Of a stretch of DNA of 64,000 bases, positions 23,845-32,472 are shown one piece after another (positions within the stretch are counted from its first letter, which is position 1; each line of letters opens with the position of its first letter). The DNA is from Oscillospiraceae bacterium (GTDB lineage Bacteria; Bacillota; Clostridia; Oscillospirales; Oscillospiraceae). The notes under the pieces were generated by a model. It searched no databases, was not told the origin of the DNA, and worked only from the letters and a program-made list of their open reading frames with translations. The stretch spans positions 62,001-126,000 of the forward strand of contig SVLM01000001.1 in NCBI GenBank assembly GCA_015067945.1, in the 5' to 3' direction. The position numbers were made by a program, and so were the translations under genes.

Positions 23845-24972
23845 ATGAATATTGAATTTGATTCTTATAAGCAGAAACTCAATGACATTAAGCCCGCTTT
23901 GGACGGCCTTGCAGATTCCTTGAATCTTGAGGGTCTACGTAACGAGCTGGAGCGTCTTCACGCCATGCAGGAAGCTCCCGGCTTTTGGGATGATCCTGAA
24001 CGCAGCCAGAAAACGGTTATGAAAACCAAGCAGACCGAAACCAAAATCACCCGTTACGAGAAAATGGTTTCCTCTTGGGAGGATTTGATCACCATCTGCG
24101 AAATGGCTGAGGAAGAGGACGACGATTCCATGCTGCCGGAGCTGAAAGAGGGCTTTGCCGCTCTGACCGCAGAAATGGAGAGCTGCCGTTTGGAGACTCT
24201 TCTCACCGGCAAGTTTGACAAAAACAATGCCATTATGAGCTTCCAGTCCGGTGCAGGCGGCACCGAGGCACAGGATTGGTGTCAGATGCTGTACCGTATG
24301 TACACTCGCTGGGCGGAACGCAGTGGCTTCACCTATACGATTTTGGACTATCAGGAGGGCGACGAAGCAGGCCTGAAGTCTGCATCCATTATGGTCGAGG
24401 GCGAGAACGCTTACGGCTTCCTGAAGGGCGAAAACGGCGTCCACCGCTTGGTTCGTGTTTCTCCCTTCGATGCCAATGCCCGTCGGCAGACATCCTTCTC
24501 CGCTATTGAAGTCATTCCGGAGATCGAGGATGATTCCGAGGACTTTGAGATCAAGCAGGAAGACTATGAAATGCAGGTCTACCGTTCCTCCGGTGCCGGC
24601 GGTCAGCACGTCAATAAGACATCCTCTGCAGTCCGTCTGATTCATAAGGCCACCGGCATTGTGGTATCCTGCCAGACTCAGCGCAGCCAGTTCCAGAACA
24701 AGGAAACCTGTCTGAAGATGCTCCGCAGTAAGCTGGTTGAGATCCGCGAGCGTGAACACTTGGCAACCATCGCTGATGTCAAGGGCGTTCAGCAGAAGAT
24801 CGAGTGGGGCAGCCAGATCCGTAACTATGTTTTCATGCCCTACACATTGGTTAAGGACACCCGCACCGGCTGTGAAACCTCCAATGTTAATGGTGTTATG
24901 GACGGTGCTTTGGACCCCTTTATCGAGGCATATTTGAATTGTTTGGCATCCGGTAACTGGGTTACAAAATAA
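23845..24972 (+). CDS. prfB: Peptide chain release factor 2
   Basis: 375 residues. The GGQ motif that triggers peptidyl-tRNA hydrolysis is in SSGAGGQHVNKTSSA, and the SPF tripeptide that reads UGA/UAA is in VRVSPFDANARRQ. The N-terminal coiled domain is complete. Unlike most bacterial prfB genes, the frame is continuous from ATG to stop, with no in-frame UGA near codon 25, so the usual +1 frameshift autoregulation is absent. Confidence 0.97.
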   Translation: MNIEFDSYKQKLNDIKPALDGLADSLNLEGLRNELERLHAMQEAPGFWDDPERSQKTVMKTKQTETKITRYEKMVSSWEDLITICEMAEEEDDDSMLPELKEGFAALTAEMESCRLETLLTGKFDKNNAIMSFQSGAGGTEAQDWCQMLYRMYTRWAERSGFTYTILDYQEGDEAGLKSASIMVEGENAYGFLKGENGVHRLVRVSPFDANARRQTSFSAIEVIPEIEDDSEDFEIKQEDYEMQVYRSSGAGGQHVNKTSSAVRLIHKATGIVVSCQTQRSQFQNKETCLKMLRSKLVEIREREHLATIADVKGVQQKIEWGSQIRNYVFMPYTLVKDTRTGCETSNVNGVMDGALDPFIEAYLNCLASGNWVTK

Positions 24973-24986
24973 ATTCTCGAAAATAC

Positions 24987-25015
24987 TTGAATTTTAGAAA
25001 TGAATATGCTATAAT
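24987..25015 (+). promoter_or_regulatory. Promoter of secG
   Basis: TTGAAT, 17 bp, TATAAT. Confidence 0.78.
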
Positions 25016-25056
25016 TACCAAGATTGTAACAAACCCGTGGAGGGAGGTTAAAGAAA

Positions 25057-25293
25057 ATGCCTGTTTATAAGATTATTCTCATTATTTTTGAGGTACTGGC
25101 CAGCATTGCACTGATCACTGTTGTTGTACTGCAGTCCGGTAAGGAAGAGGGACTGGGTGCCCTGAGCGGCAAGAGCGGTTCTTACATGAGCAAGAGCAAG
25201 TTCGGCAGCCTGGATAAGATTCTGTCCGCTGCTACCAAGTGGATTGCTCTGGTTTGGGTTCTGCTGACTCTGGCTTTGAGCATCGTTCACTAA
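25057..25293 (+). CDS. secG: Preprotein translocase subunit SecG
   Basis: 78 residues with two membrane helices around the conserved loop VLQSGKEEGLGALSG, the SecG signature. It is an accessory subunit of the SecYEG channel. GGAGGT precedes the ATG. It has its own promoter and terminator. In many Firmicutes rnr and smpB follow; here pepD does. Confidence 0.95.
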   Translation: MPVYKIILIIFEVLASIALITVVVLQSGKEEGLGALSGKSGSYMSKSKFGSLDKILSAATKWIALVWVLLTLALSIVH

Positions 25294-25304
25294 TATAAAT
25301 TTAG

Positions 25305-25333
25305 CCACAGGGTTCGTCCCTGTGGTTATTTTT
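25305..25333 (+). terminator. Terminator of secG
   Basis: CCACAGGG, loop TTCGT, CCCTGTGG, then TTATTTTT. Confidence 0.85.
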
Positions 25334-25334
25334 A

Positions 25335-25363
25335 TGGACAATCTTCAAAGAATATGATACGAT
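25335..25363 (+). promoter_or_regulatory. Promoter of pepD
   Basis: TGGACA, 17 bp, TACGAT, shortly before the AAGGAGG ribosome site of pepD. Confidence 0.55.
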
Positions 25364-25389
25364 AAGCGAAAAGATAAGGAGGTCATAAC

Positions 25390-26832
25390 ATGTACTCAGT
25401 AAAGCTGGCAGGTCTTGAGCCTGCGTCCGTATTTGCCTATTTTGAAGAAATTTGTGCCATTCCACATGGCTCCCGAAATACAAAGGCCATCAGCGATTAC
25501 CTTGTAGCATTTGCCAAAGCCCACAACATCCGCTACATTCAGGACGAACTGAACAATGTCCTGCTGTTCCAGGAGGGCACCTGCGGTTACGAAGACCATC
25601 CCCCGGTGATTTTGCAGGGTCATATGGATATGGTCTGCGAGAAGGACGAGGATTGCCCCATCAATATGGATACTGACGCTCTGGATATCGCCCACGACGG
25701 TGAAAACATCTTTGCTAAGGGTACAACTCTTGGCGGCGATAACGGCATTGCTGTGGCTTACGCACTGGCTCTGCTGGCGGACAAATCCATTTCGCACCCG
25801 CCGCTGGAAGTCATCATCACCGTTGACGAGGAGATCGGCATGGAGGGTGCTGCCGGTGTGGATCTATCCATGCTGAAGGGCCGCACATTGATTAATCTGG
25901 ATTCCGAAGATGAGGGCGTTTTCACCGTTTCCTGTGCCGGCGGTGCCCGGGGTACAATCAGCCTGCCGCTGCAGCGTCGCATGGTGTACGGACCCTGCGT
26001 CCGCCTAACTGTGGATGGTCTGCAGGGTGGTCATTCCGGTGTGGAGATCCACAAAAACCGTGCCAATGCCAATAAGGTCATGGGTGAATTTTTGAGCCGG
26101 GTACAAAAGCTGATGCCTCTATGCATTACCAAGCTTCAGGGCGGTGCAAAGGACAATGCCATTCCCAGATCCTGTCAGGTCACATTGGTTCCTTTGGGTA
26201 TGTATATCGAGCGAATCAATGATATAGCTGCCCAGCTTCAGGAGGAGATCCGCACCCAGTATGATGAGCCGGAAGCCATCGTCCGGGGCGACGATGTGGA
26301 CGCACTGGGCGGCAATGCTCTGACAACCGAAGAAACCGCCAAGGTCATCGCCCTTTTGAACGCTGCACCCAATGGCGTTCAGGCCTGGAGTCAGGATATA
26401 CCCGGTCTGGTTCAGACCAGCCTGAACCTGGGCGTTGTGAATCTGGACGATAATCTGACCATGACCTTTGCTGTCCGCAGCAGCGTTAATGCAGAAAAGC
26501 GTGAGCTGCTCACAAAATTGGTGGAGCTTGCCAAATTCTATAACGGCACTTACAGCGAAATGGGCGATTATCCTGCCTGGGAATACCGGAAGGATTCTCC
26601 CTTGCGTGAGACTATGGTTCGAACGTTCCGCGAAATGTTCGGCAAGGAACCGGAGGTCGTGGCCATCCATGCCGGATTGGAATGCGGCTTGCTCAGTGAG
26701 AAGTTACCCGGTCTTGATTGTGTTTCTATCGGCCCGGATATGCAGGATATCCACACCAGCCGTGAAAAGCTGAACATTGCATCGACTGCCCGGACATGGC
26801 AGTTCCTGCTGGAAATTTTAAGAGCTTTGTAA
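25390..26832 (+). CDS. pepD: Aminoacyl-histidine dipeptidase (PepD, M20 family)
   Basis: 480 residues. Metal-binding M20 motifs are visible: QGHMDMVCEK (His and Asp), LGGDNGIAVAYALALL, VDEEIGMEGA (catalytic Glu pair) and the C-terminal HAGLECGLL. The lid domain spans about residues 200-390 with GGHSGVEIHKNRANA. It is a cytosolic dipeptidase that hydrolyses Xaa-His dipeptides such as carnosine and others. Length matches E. coli PepD (485). Monocistronic, with its own promoter and terminator. Confidence 0.95.
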   Translation: MYSVKLAGLEPASVFAYFEEICAIPHGSRNTKAISDYLVAFAKAHNIRYIQDELNNVLLFQEGTCGYEDHPPVILQGHMDMVCEKDEDCPINMDTDALDIAHDGENIFAKGTTLGGDNGIAVAYALALLADKSISHPPLEVIITVDEEIGMEGAAGVDLSMLKGRTLINLDSEDEGVFTVSCAGGARGTISLPLQRRMVYGPCVRLTVDGLQGGHSGVEIHKNRANANKVMGEFLSRVQKLMPLCITKLQGGAKDNAIPRSCQVTLVPLGMYIERINDIAAQLQEEIRTQYDEPEAIVRGDDVDALGGNALTTEETAKVIALLNAAPNGVQAWSQDIPGLVQTSLNLGVVNLDDNLTMTFAVRSSVNAEKRELLTKLVELAKFYNGTYSEMGDYPAWEYRKDSPLRETMVRTFREMFGKEPEVVAIHAGLECGLLSEKLPGLDCVSIGPDMQDIHTSREKLNIASTARTWQFLLEILRAL

Positions 26833-26835
26833 TGG

Positions 26836-26866
26836 AAAATGACCTGCCTTGGCAGGTCATTTTTTC
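26836..26866. terminator. Bidirectional terminator between pepD and the flippase gene
   Basis: AAAATGACCTGCC, loop TT, GGCAGGTCATTTT plus TT. It overlaps the last codons of the minus-strand gene. Confidence 0.9.
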
Positions 26867-28341
26867 CATATCAATCTTCTTAGCCATTTCACATCAGCGT
26901 TGCTAAGTACGCCGGTGCAGAACAGCAAACAAATGAAGACAACTGCAAATCCAAAACCACGCAGCAGGGCAGGTTGCAGAATACTTGCTGCAAGAATGGC
27001 GGCAACGGTGCAAAGCAGACATAAAACACCGCGAATCGGGGATATACTTACCTTGCTGATCATCAAAAGCCGCCGCAGACTGAGGATAAAATTTATGGCA
27101 TGGGTAACCAAAAAACTGATAAAGTACCCGAAAATACCGTGGCTTGGCAGCAGTATGAACAGAAAACAAACATCCATGATGTTGGTGATGATATTATATC
27201 GCACAGACGCCTTTTGCTCGCCCAGACCCTTGATCATAGCATCCGTAACTGCGTCTAAGTACAGCATGATGGTCAGCAGGGAAAACCACTGTAAATACCT
27301 TCCTGCATCGCTGTTTTGATATAGCCGCATACCCAACTCGTTTGCACACAAGAATAAGATTCCACCACATAATGTGCCGTACAACAGTGCTACCCGGAGG
27401 CTTTTTCTGACCAGATAACGGATTCTCCTATGACTGGCCGCAGCCTGACAACGTGCCAGTTCGGGAATTAACAGCTCCGTCAATCCGAATAAAATGGCCG
27501 CCGGAAACATCAGCACCGGAAACACCATGCCGGTAACCACGCCGAAATCCGCCAAGGCAGAAGCGGTGCCCGGATACAGTGCCAACCTCTTTGGCACCAT
27601 CAAATTCTCCACTGTGCTGATTCCGGTTCGCAGGTCATCCGCCACTGCTAGTGGAATTGCAGATTGAGAGAGCCTGGCTGCCATTGGGATCCGTTTTCCG
27701 GTTCGCGGACGCTCCTGTAACCGTAAAAATAAAAGGGCACTTAAGGTCATGCATGCCCCGAGACAGCCTCCGAGAATCACAGACTTGCAGGACCTGACCG
27801 GATCATGCCCAGCCCAAAGCGTCAGCAGAAGTACTGTGCATACCATTGAAAACAACTGCTCTACAATTTCCACAGCTGCCAGTGTTACGATTCGGTTCGC
27901 TCCGGTAAAATAACCTGTCATCACACCGCAAAGGCAGCTTACCGGCAAAAAAACAGCATACAGACGCAGAGCACCGATGATTTCCGGATTTCCGATCCAG
28001 TGAATTGCGATTGCTGGTGCAAGCAGATATACGAGCACTCCAACGCTGCCGCTAAACAGTATACTGTACAGAAGACATCCGGAAAGCACCCATGTCACAT
28101 TTTTCGAACGACCCCGCCCCAGCTCCTCCGCGGTAAGATACATGGTTGCCGTCCGGATTCCACCCATCCCGGCAACCATTGCCATTACGCCAACGGACAT
28201 GGTCAACTGCAGCAAGCCAATTCCCTCCGCACCGATCCGGCCCGAAAGATACACTTGAAAGGATGTTCCCACAAACCGCAGCAGCAGGTTGACTCCGGTC
28301 AGCATCAGGGCACTGTAGAATATGGGCAATTTCCTCTGCAA
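26857..28341 (-). CDS. SpoVB/MurJ-like polysaccharide flippase (MATE/MOP superfamily)
   Basis: About 494 residues with 12-14 membrane segments: ALMLTGVNLLLRFVGTSFQVY at the start and GIGLLQLTMSVGVMAMVAGMGGI, as in the SpoVB group. Members flip lipid-linked oligosaccharides; SpoVB itself is needed for spore cortex. The track start GTG 28362 places the ribosome site AAGGAGGGG inside the coding region; that site is 7-8 bp from an in-frame TTG (28341), which is preferred. spoVB is probable but not certain, since clostridia carry several paralogues. Confidence 0.85.
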   Translation of the reverse strand: MQRKLPIFYSALMLTGVNLLLRFVGTSFQVYLSGRIGAEGIGLLQLTMSVGVMAMVAGMGGIRTATMYLTAEELGRGRSKNVTWVLSGCLLYSILFSGSVGVLVYLLAPAIAIHWIGNPEIIGALRLYAVFLPVSCLCGVMTGYFTGANRIVTLAAVEIVEQLFSMVCTVLLLTLWAGHDPVRSCKSVILGGCLGACMTLSALLFLRLQERPRTGKRIPMAARLSQSAIPLAVADDLRTGISTVENLMVPKRLALYPGTASALADFGVVTGMVFPVLMFPAAILFGLTELLIPELARCQAAASHRRIRYLVRKSLRVALLYGTLCGGILFLCANELGMRLYQNSDAGRYLQWFSLLTIMLYLDAVTDAMIKGLGEQKASVRYNIITNIMDVCFLFILLPSHGIFGYFISFLVTHAINFILSLRRLLMISKVSISPIRGVLCLLCTVAAILAASILQPALLRGFGFAVVFICLLFCTGVLSNADVKWLRRLIWKK

Positions 28342-28396
28342 AGCAAACCCCTCCTTGTCCACAGTCTATGCGGACAAGAAGGGGGGATAGAACCCA

Positions 28397-29032
28397 TTAT
28401 TTCGCTCGGTTAATTTCGTCGCACCATAATGCCAGAGGACATTCGCTGCATTTGGGATTTCTCGCAACGCAAATTTCCCGGCCGAACAGCACGATCCGAT
28501 GACAGAAATCCGAGCTTTCCTCCGGCGGCAGGATGGCACGAAGCTGCTGCTCCACCTTCTCAGGCTCTTTTCCGTGGGAAAGACCAAGCTTACCACAGAT
28601 GCGGATACAGTGGGTGTCGCAAACCACACTTCCCGGCACGGCATACAGATCGCCCAGCAGCAGATTGGCGGTCTTTCGACCCACGCCGGGAATCCGTAAA
28701 AGCTCTTCCATTGTTCCGGGGACTTTACCGCCGTAATCTCGCAGCAGCATTTGACAGCCAAGCACAATATCCCGGGCTTTGTGCTTGTAAAATCCGCAGG
28801 AGTGAACCAATTCCTCCACATGGGCGATATCAGCCCCTGCCATGGCCTCCAGCGTGGGGTAAGCCGCAAAGAGAGACGGGGTCACTAAATTTACTCTGGC
28901 GTCTGTGCATTGGGCAGAGAGCCGTACAGCGATCATCAGTTCATAGTCCTTGCTGTAATGTAATGCACAAGGTGCAACCGGGTATTTTTCCTTTAACGCT
29001 CCAATAATAGCGGTTACTTTCTCTTTCAACAC
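28397..29032 (-). CDS. nth: Endonuclease III
   Basis: 211 residues. The helix-hairpin-helix LLRIPGVGRKTANLLLG carries the catalytic lysine, DTHCIRICGKLG follows with the conserved aspartate, and the [4Fe-4S] loop is C-x6-C-x2-C-x5-C (CVARNPKCSECPLALWC). It removes oxidised pyrimidines from DNA. The GTG start has AGGAGG 6 bp upstream. Confidence 0.97.
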   Translation of the reverse strand: MLKEKVTAIIGALKEKYPVAPCALHYSKDYELMIAVRLSAQCTDARVNLVTPSLFAAYPTLEAMAGADIAHVEELVHSCGFYKHKARDIVLGCQMLLRDYGGKVPGTMEELLRIPGVGRKTANLLLGDLYAVPGSVVCDTHCIRICGKLGLSHGKEPEKVEQQLRAILPPEESSDFCHRIVLFGREICVARNPKCSECPLALWCDEINRAK

Positions 29033-29052
29033 ATTTCGCCTCCTTTTGTGTC

Positions 29053-29080
29053 ATTATAGCATAAAAGAAATGTGTTGAAA
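29053..29080 (-). promoter_or_regulatory. Possible promoter of nth
   Basis: Minus strand TTTTCA, 17 bp, TATAAT. The -35 is weak, the -10 perfect. Confidence 0.5.
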
Positions 29081-29094
29081 AGAATCAGTTTTTG

Positions 29095-29703
29095 TTAATC
29101 GCTGTCAATTATTTCTGCAGTCAAGGCAGAAACCTCATATGCAGTCCGTTCCTGAACACCATCCTCCGTCACCTTGGTGTATACCCGGCTTTGAAGCCGC
29201 CCGGTGATCCGTACACCGTCACGAATGCTCAGTTGCGAGATCTCCCGGGCAGTCCTGCCCCAAAGAATGCAGGGAAGATAATCAGCCCGGTGAAATCCTC
29301 TTGGTACTGCCAGCATCACATCGCAGATTTCCCGTCCCAGAGGCGTTCTGCGATAGACCGGCTCTTTGCAGATTAATCCGTCAAGCAGCACATCGTTGAT
29401 CGGTTCACCGTCCTCTGCTTTTATGCTCAACGCATATACAAAGATCAACAGCCTCCGAATTCCGTCGGTGCGGCTGTTATGGGTCCGCAGCTGCCCGGTA
29501 ACAGTCAGCATATGTCCTCCTGATAGATCAATATCATTGAGTACCTGTTCTTCTGCCACTACAGGCAGTATGTCAACTGTGCCGGATAACCGGGGTACTT
29601 CCAAATAGAACCGATAAAACCGCCGCCCGTGATTCTCGTGGGAGTATTCCGGCAGAGCGGATAATGTGCCCCGTAATGTGATTTGATTGTTCGTATGTTC
29701 CAT
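29095..29703 (-). CDS. SSB-like protein with two OB folds
   Basis: 202 residues. Two related halves, each with the SSB/PriB look: NNQITLRGTLSALPEYSHE and RRFYRFYLEVPRLSG in the first, then DGLICKEPVYRRTPLGREIC, DYLPCILWGRTA and RITGRLQSR in the second. It probably binds single-stranded DNA, but lacks the acidic C-terminal tip of canonical SSB (ends IIDSD). It lies 62 bp upstream of nth on the same strand, which may hint at repair, but each seems to have its own promoter. Confidence 0.75.
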   Translation of the reverse strand: MEHTNNQITLRGTLSALPEYSHENHGRRFYRFYLEVPRLSGTVDILPVVAEEQVLNDIDLSGGHMLTVTGQLRTHNSRTDGIRRLLIFVYALSIKAEDGEPINDVLLDGLICKEPVYRRTPLGREICDVMLAVPRGFHRADYLPCILWGRTAREISQLSIRDGVRITGRLQSRVYTKVTEDGVQERTAYEVSALTAEIIDSD

Positions 29704-29769
29704 AGTACCACCTCAAAGTCAGTTGTATGAAACATCCTATGGTCAATTTGATAAATTCATACCAGAAAA

Positions 29770-29804
29770 ATAAAGGTCATCCCCGTTTTGCGGGGATGAC
29801 CTGT
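29770..29804 (-). terminator. Terminator of the ygiQ-like gene
   Basis: AGGTCATCCCCG, loop TTTTG, CGGGGATGACCT; on the minus strand it ends in TTTATTTTT. Confidence 0.88.
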
Positions 29805-31697
29805 TTATCTATGCTTGCTTCTGTTTTTTGCTGCAGGAGCTTTCTTGACGGAGGGCTTGCTCCTTGGCGGCATCTTCGGTGGGGGAGCGGTGGGCTTACC
29901 TTGCCTTGGTGGCACGGCCCGGATCAAGCACGTGGGGTCGGAGCCGATCAAATCCTCACGGTGTGCTTTGATCAGTGCCTCCCGTACCAAATAGTAATTT
30001 TTGGGATTGCGATACTGGATGAGTGCCCGCTGCATGGCCTTTTCATGTGGATCGGTAGGCACATACACCTTCTCCATCGTTCTGGGGTCAATCCCGGTGT
30101 AATACATCACCGTGGAAAGGGTAGAAGGGGTGGGGTAGAAGTCCTGCACCTGCTCCGGGTTGTAGCCCATTTCACGGATGTACTCTGCCAGCTCAATGGC
30201 CTCTTTCAGTGTTGAGCCGGGATGGCTGGACATGAGATAGGGAACCAGATACTGATTCATGCCATACTGCTTGTTCAGTGCCCAATACTTCTCCACAAAA
30301 CGGTTGTACACAGCATTTCTTGGCTTGCCCATCCGATCCAGTACTGCGTCAGACACATGCTCCGGTGCGACTTTCAACTGCCCTGAAATATGGAATTGCA
30401 CCAATTCCTTAAAGAAGGTGTCCTTTTTGTCAGCCAGCAGATAGTCAAAACGAATGCCACTGCGAACAAAGACCTTCTTTACACCGGGAATCTTCCGCAG
30501 TTTACGCAACAGTGCCACATAATCGGAGTGATCCGCCTTCATGTTCTTGCATGGGGTGGGGAACAAGCACTGCCGTCCGCCGCAGGCACCCTTGGTCATC
30601 TGCTTATCGCAGGCAGGATGGCGGAAATTGGCGGTTGGACCGCCCACATCGTGAATGTAGCCCTTGAAATCCTTGTCCTTAACCATGATTTCCGCCTCCC
30701 GGAGGATGGACTCATGACTCCGGGTCTGAATGATCCGCCCTTGATGAAAGGTCAATGCACAGAACGAGCATGCTCCAAAGCAGCCCCGGTTGGACACAAG
30801 ACTGAACTTAACCTCTTCAATCGCCGGGACACCGCCTGCTTTCGCATAACTGGGATGCCAGGAACGCATATAGGGCAGTTCATAAACTGCGTCCATTTCC
30901 TCCGCAGTCAGGGGCTTTTGTGGAGGATTCTGCACGACGAACAGATTCCCGTAGGGTTCAGCCAACCGCTTTGCGGTAAAAGGATCGCAGTTTCCGTACT
31001 GAATCTTGAAGGATTCCGCATATTTCTTTCGGTTTGCCTTTATCTCATCAAAGCTGGGCAGGGTAATGGTGGGCAGGCTGTTGTCCAGCTCTGCGGTCTT
31101 AAATACCGTGCCATCGATATAGGTGATGTCTTTCACATCCATACCGGCGTTGAGTGCGTCGGCGATCTCAATAATACTCTTTTCGCCCATGCCATACATC
31201 AAAAGATCAGCCTGGCTGTCCAGCAGGATGGAACGCTTCATAGATTCCGACCAGTAATCGTAATGTCCCAACCGTCGCAGACTGGCCTCAATTCCACCAA
31301 TGAGAATCGGCACATCCTTGTAGGTCCGCCGAATCAGATTGCAGTAAACTACCGTCGCATAGTCCGGACGTTTGCCCATCACACCACCGGGCGTAAAGGC
31401 ATCGGTTTTTCTCTTGTGCTTGGTCACGGAATAATGATTCACCATGGAATCCATATTGCCGCCGGATACCAAGAAACCCAATCTCGGTCTGCCGTAAATA
31501 TCAATGGATTTGGGATCCTTCCAATCGGGTTGAGAAATAATACCCACACTGTAGCCGTGACTTTCCAGAACACGGCTGATGATCGCATGACCGAAGGAGT
31601 GATGGTCCACGTAGGCATCACCGATTACATATACAAAATCGCAGCTTTCCCAACCGCGATCGATCATGTCCTGCTTGCAGATAGGAAGAAAGGCCAT
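29805..31697 (-). CDS. YgiQ family radical SAM protein
   Basis: 630 residues. The N-terminal cobalamin-binding-like region (about 1-180; [21 protein letters not shown]) precedes the radical SAM core with the [4Fe-4S] motif in [18 protein letters not shown] near residue 310. The C-terminus is basic and proline/lysine-rich (disordered). The family is widespread, but the reaction is not established. GGAGG precedes the ATG. Single-gene unit. Confidence 0.92.
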   Translation of the reverse strand: MAFLPICKQDMIDRGWESCDFVYVIGDAYVDHHSFGHAIISRVLESHGYSVGIISQPDWKDPKSIDIYGRPRLGFLVSGGNMDSMVNHYSVTKHKRKTDAFTPGGVMGKRPDYATVVYCNLIRRTYKDVPILIGGIEASLRRLGHYDYWSESMKRSILLDSQADLLMYGMGEKSIIEIADALNAGMDVKDITYIDGTVFKTAELDNSLPTITLPSFDEIKANRKKYAESFKIQYGNCDPFTAKRLAEPYGNLFVVQNPPQKPLTAEEMDAVYELPYMRSWHPSYAKAGGVPAIEEVKFSLVSNRGCFGACSFCALTFHQGRIIQTRSHESILREAEIMVKDKDFKGYIHDVGGPTANFRHPACDKQMTKGACGGRQCLFPTPCKNMKADHSDYVALLRKLRKIPGVKKVFVRSGIRFDYLLADKKDTFFKELVQFHISGQLKVAPEHVSDAVLDRMGKPRNAVYNRFVEKYWALNKQYGMNQYLVPYLMSSHPGSTLKEAIELAEYIREMGYNPEQVQDFYPTPSTLSTVMYYTGIDPRTMEKVYVPTDPHEKAMQRALIQYRNPKNYYLVREALIKAHREDLIGSDPTCLIRAVPPRQGKPTAPPPKMPPRSKPSVKKAPAAKNRSKHR

Positions 31698-31808
31698 AGG
31701 TAACCTCCAAACATACTTTTTGTTATTATAACATTTCCTTCACCAAAATGGAAGAGAGAATCTTCTTGACATGTGGTGTATAATCAAAAATGAAAGGAAG
31801 TGCAATAT

Positions 31809-32003
31809 ATGGCAGTCAGACTTAATGAAGATAAAGAAATGGTCGCCTCCATTAAAGAGGGATTAAAGCGTACCGGCGGTTATTGCCCCTGTCGCCTGCA
31901 GAGAACAGAAGAAAACAAGTGCATTTGTCAGGAATTCCGTCAGCAGATCGCAGATCCGGACTTTAAGGGCTACTGTCATTGCATGCTGTATTATAAAGAC
32001 TAA
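31809..32003 (+). CDS. Ferredoxin-thioredoxin-reductase-like mini-protein
   Basis: 64 residues from ATG 31809 (AAAGGAAG upstream; the track GTG at 31800 overlaps that site). Six cysteines fall in three CxC pairs: CPC at 26-28, CIC at 38-40, CHC at 56-58, the pattern of the FTR catalytic chain (CPC...CPC...CHC), which holds a [4Fe-4S] cluster next to a redox disulfide. It is about half the length of plant FTR beta. A role in passing electrons to thioredoxin-like proteins is likely from family knowledge; the partner is not visible. Confidence 0.85.
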   Translation: MAVRLNEDKEMVASIKEGLKRTGGYCPCRLQRTEENKCICQEFRQQIADPDFKGYCHCMLYYKD

Positions 32004-32031
32004 AAACTTTTGCAAATTCCGTAAAAAGTTG

Positions 32032-32060
32032 TTGACAAATGTGGCTCTGCGTGCTATCAT
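32032..32060 (+). promoter_or_regulatory. Promoter of the tRNA-Leu pair
   Basis: TTGACA, 17 bp, TATCAT, about 38 bp upstream of the first tRNA. Confidence 0.85.
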
Positions 32061-32098
32061 AGCAAAGCGGTTTGCGAAAGCAGCCGTTGAATGAAAAT

Positions 32099-32186
32099 GG
32101 GCGAGTGGTGGAATTGGTAGACTCGCTAGATTCAGGTTCTAGTGTCCATTACGGACGTGCGGGTTCAAGTCCCGCCTCGCCCACCA
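32099..32186 (+). tRNA. tRNA-Leu(CAG), copy 1
   Basis: Acceptor GGGCGAG/CTCGCCC, anticodon stem CTAGA/TCTAG with loop TTCAGGT (anticodon CAG), long variable arm GTGTCCATTACGGAC, T-loop GGTTCAAGTCC, encoded ACCA. 88 nt. Confidence 0.97.
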
Positions 32187-32211
32187 TTTTCTTTCTTAAC
32201 TACATATTTAC

Positions 32212-32299
32212 GGGCGAGTGGTGGAATTGGTAGACTCGCTAGATTCAGGTTCTAGTGTCCATTACGGACGTGCGGGTTCAAGTCCCGCCTCGCCCACCA
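32212..32299 (+). tRNA. tRNA-Leu(CAG), copy 2
   Basis: An exact copy of the 88-nt gene 25 bp upstream, followed at once by the operon terminator. Confidence 0.97.
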
Positions 32300-32300
32300 A

Positions 32301-32336
32301 AAAGAAAGACATGCGTTTGCATGTCTTTCTTTTTTT
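32301..32336 (+). terminator. Terminator of the tRNA-Leu operon
   Basis: AAAGAAAGACATGC, loop GTTT, GCATGTCTTTCTTT then TTTT. Confidence 0.92.
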
Positions 32337-32352
32337 AACCCGGGAAAAGTCC

Positions 32353-32395
32353 ATAGATTTCAGAATGCACCCTATGGGTGTAGGATGAAATCTAT
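32353..32395. repeat. Nested stem-loop of unknown role
   Basis: ATAGATTTCA and TGAAATCTAT (10 bp) enclose a 5x5 internal loop and an inner CACCC-tat-GGGTG hairpin. It lies between the tRNA terminator and the GH2 terminator. Confidence 0.5.
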
Positions 32396-32431
32396 TTAGA
32401 TCGATGATTGAAGGCTTCATCAAGATTCATT

Positions 32432-32467
32432 AACCCCGGTTGCACATTCAGCTGCAACCGGGGTTTT
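32432..32467. terminator. Terminator of the GH2 gene
   Basis: AACCCCGGTTGCA, 8-nt loop, TGCAACCGGGGTT then TT: a perfect 13-bp stem immediately past the minus-strand GH2 stop. Confidence 0.82.
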
Positions 32468-32472
32468 GATGA

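Noticed and set aside
30390-31703. 437-aa plus-strand ORF opposite the YgiQ-like gene
   Set aside because: Shadow frame; the radical SAM motif is on the other strand.
31769-31787. TTGACA and TATAAT upstream of the FTR-like gene
   Set aside because: They are only 7 bp apart, so they cannot form one -35/-10 pair; the TATAAT may still be a -10.
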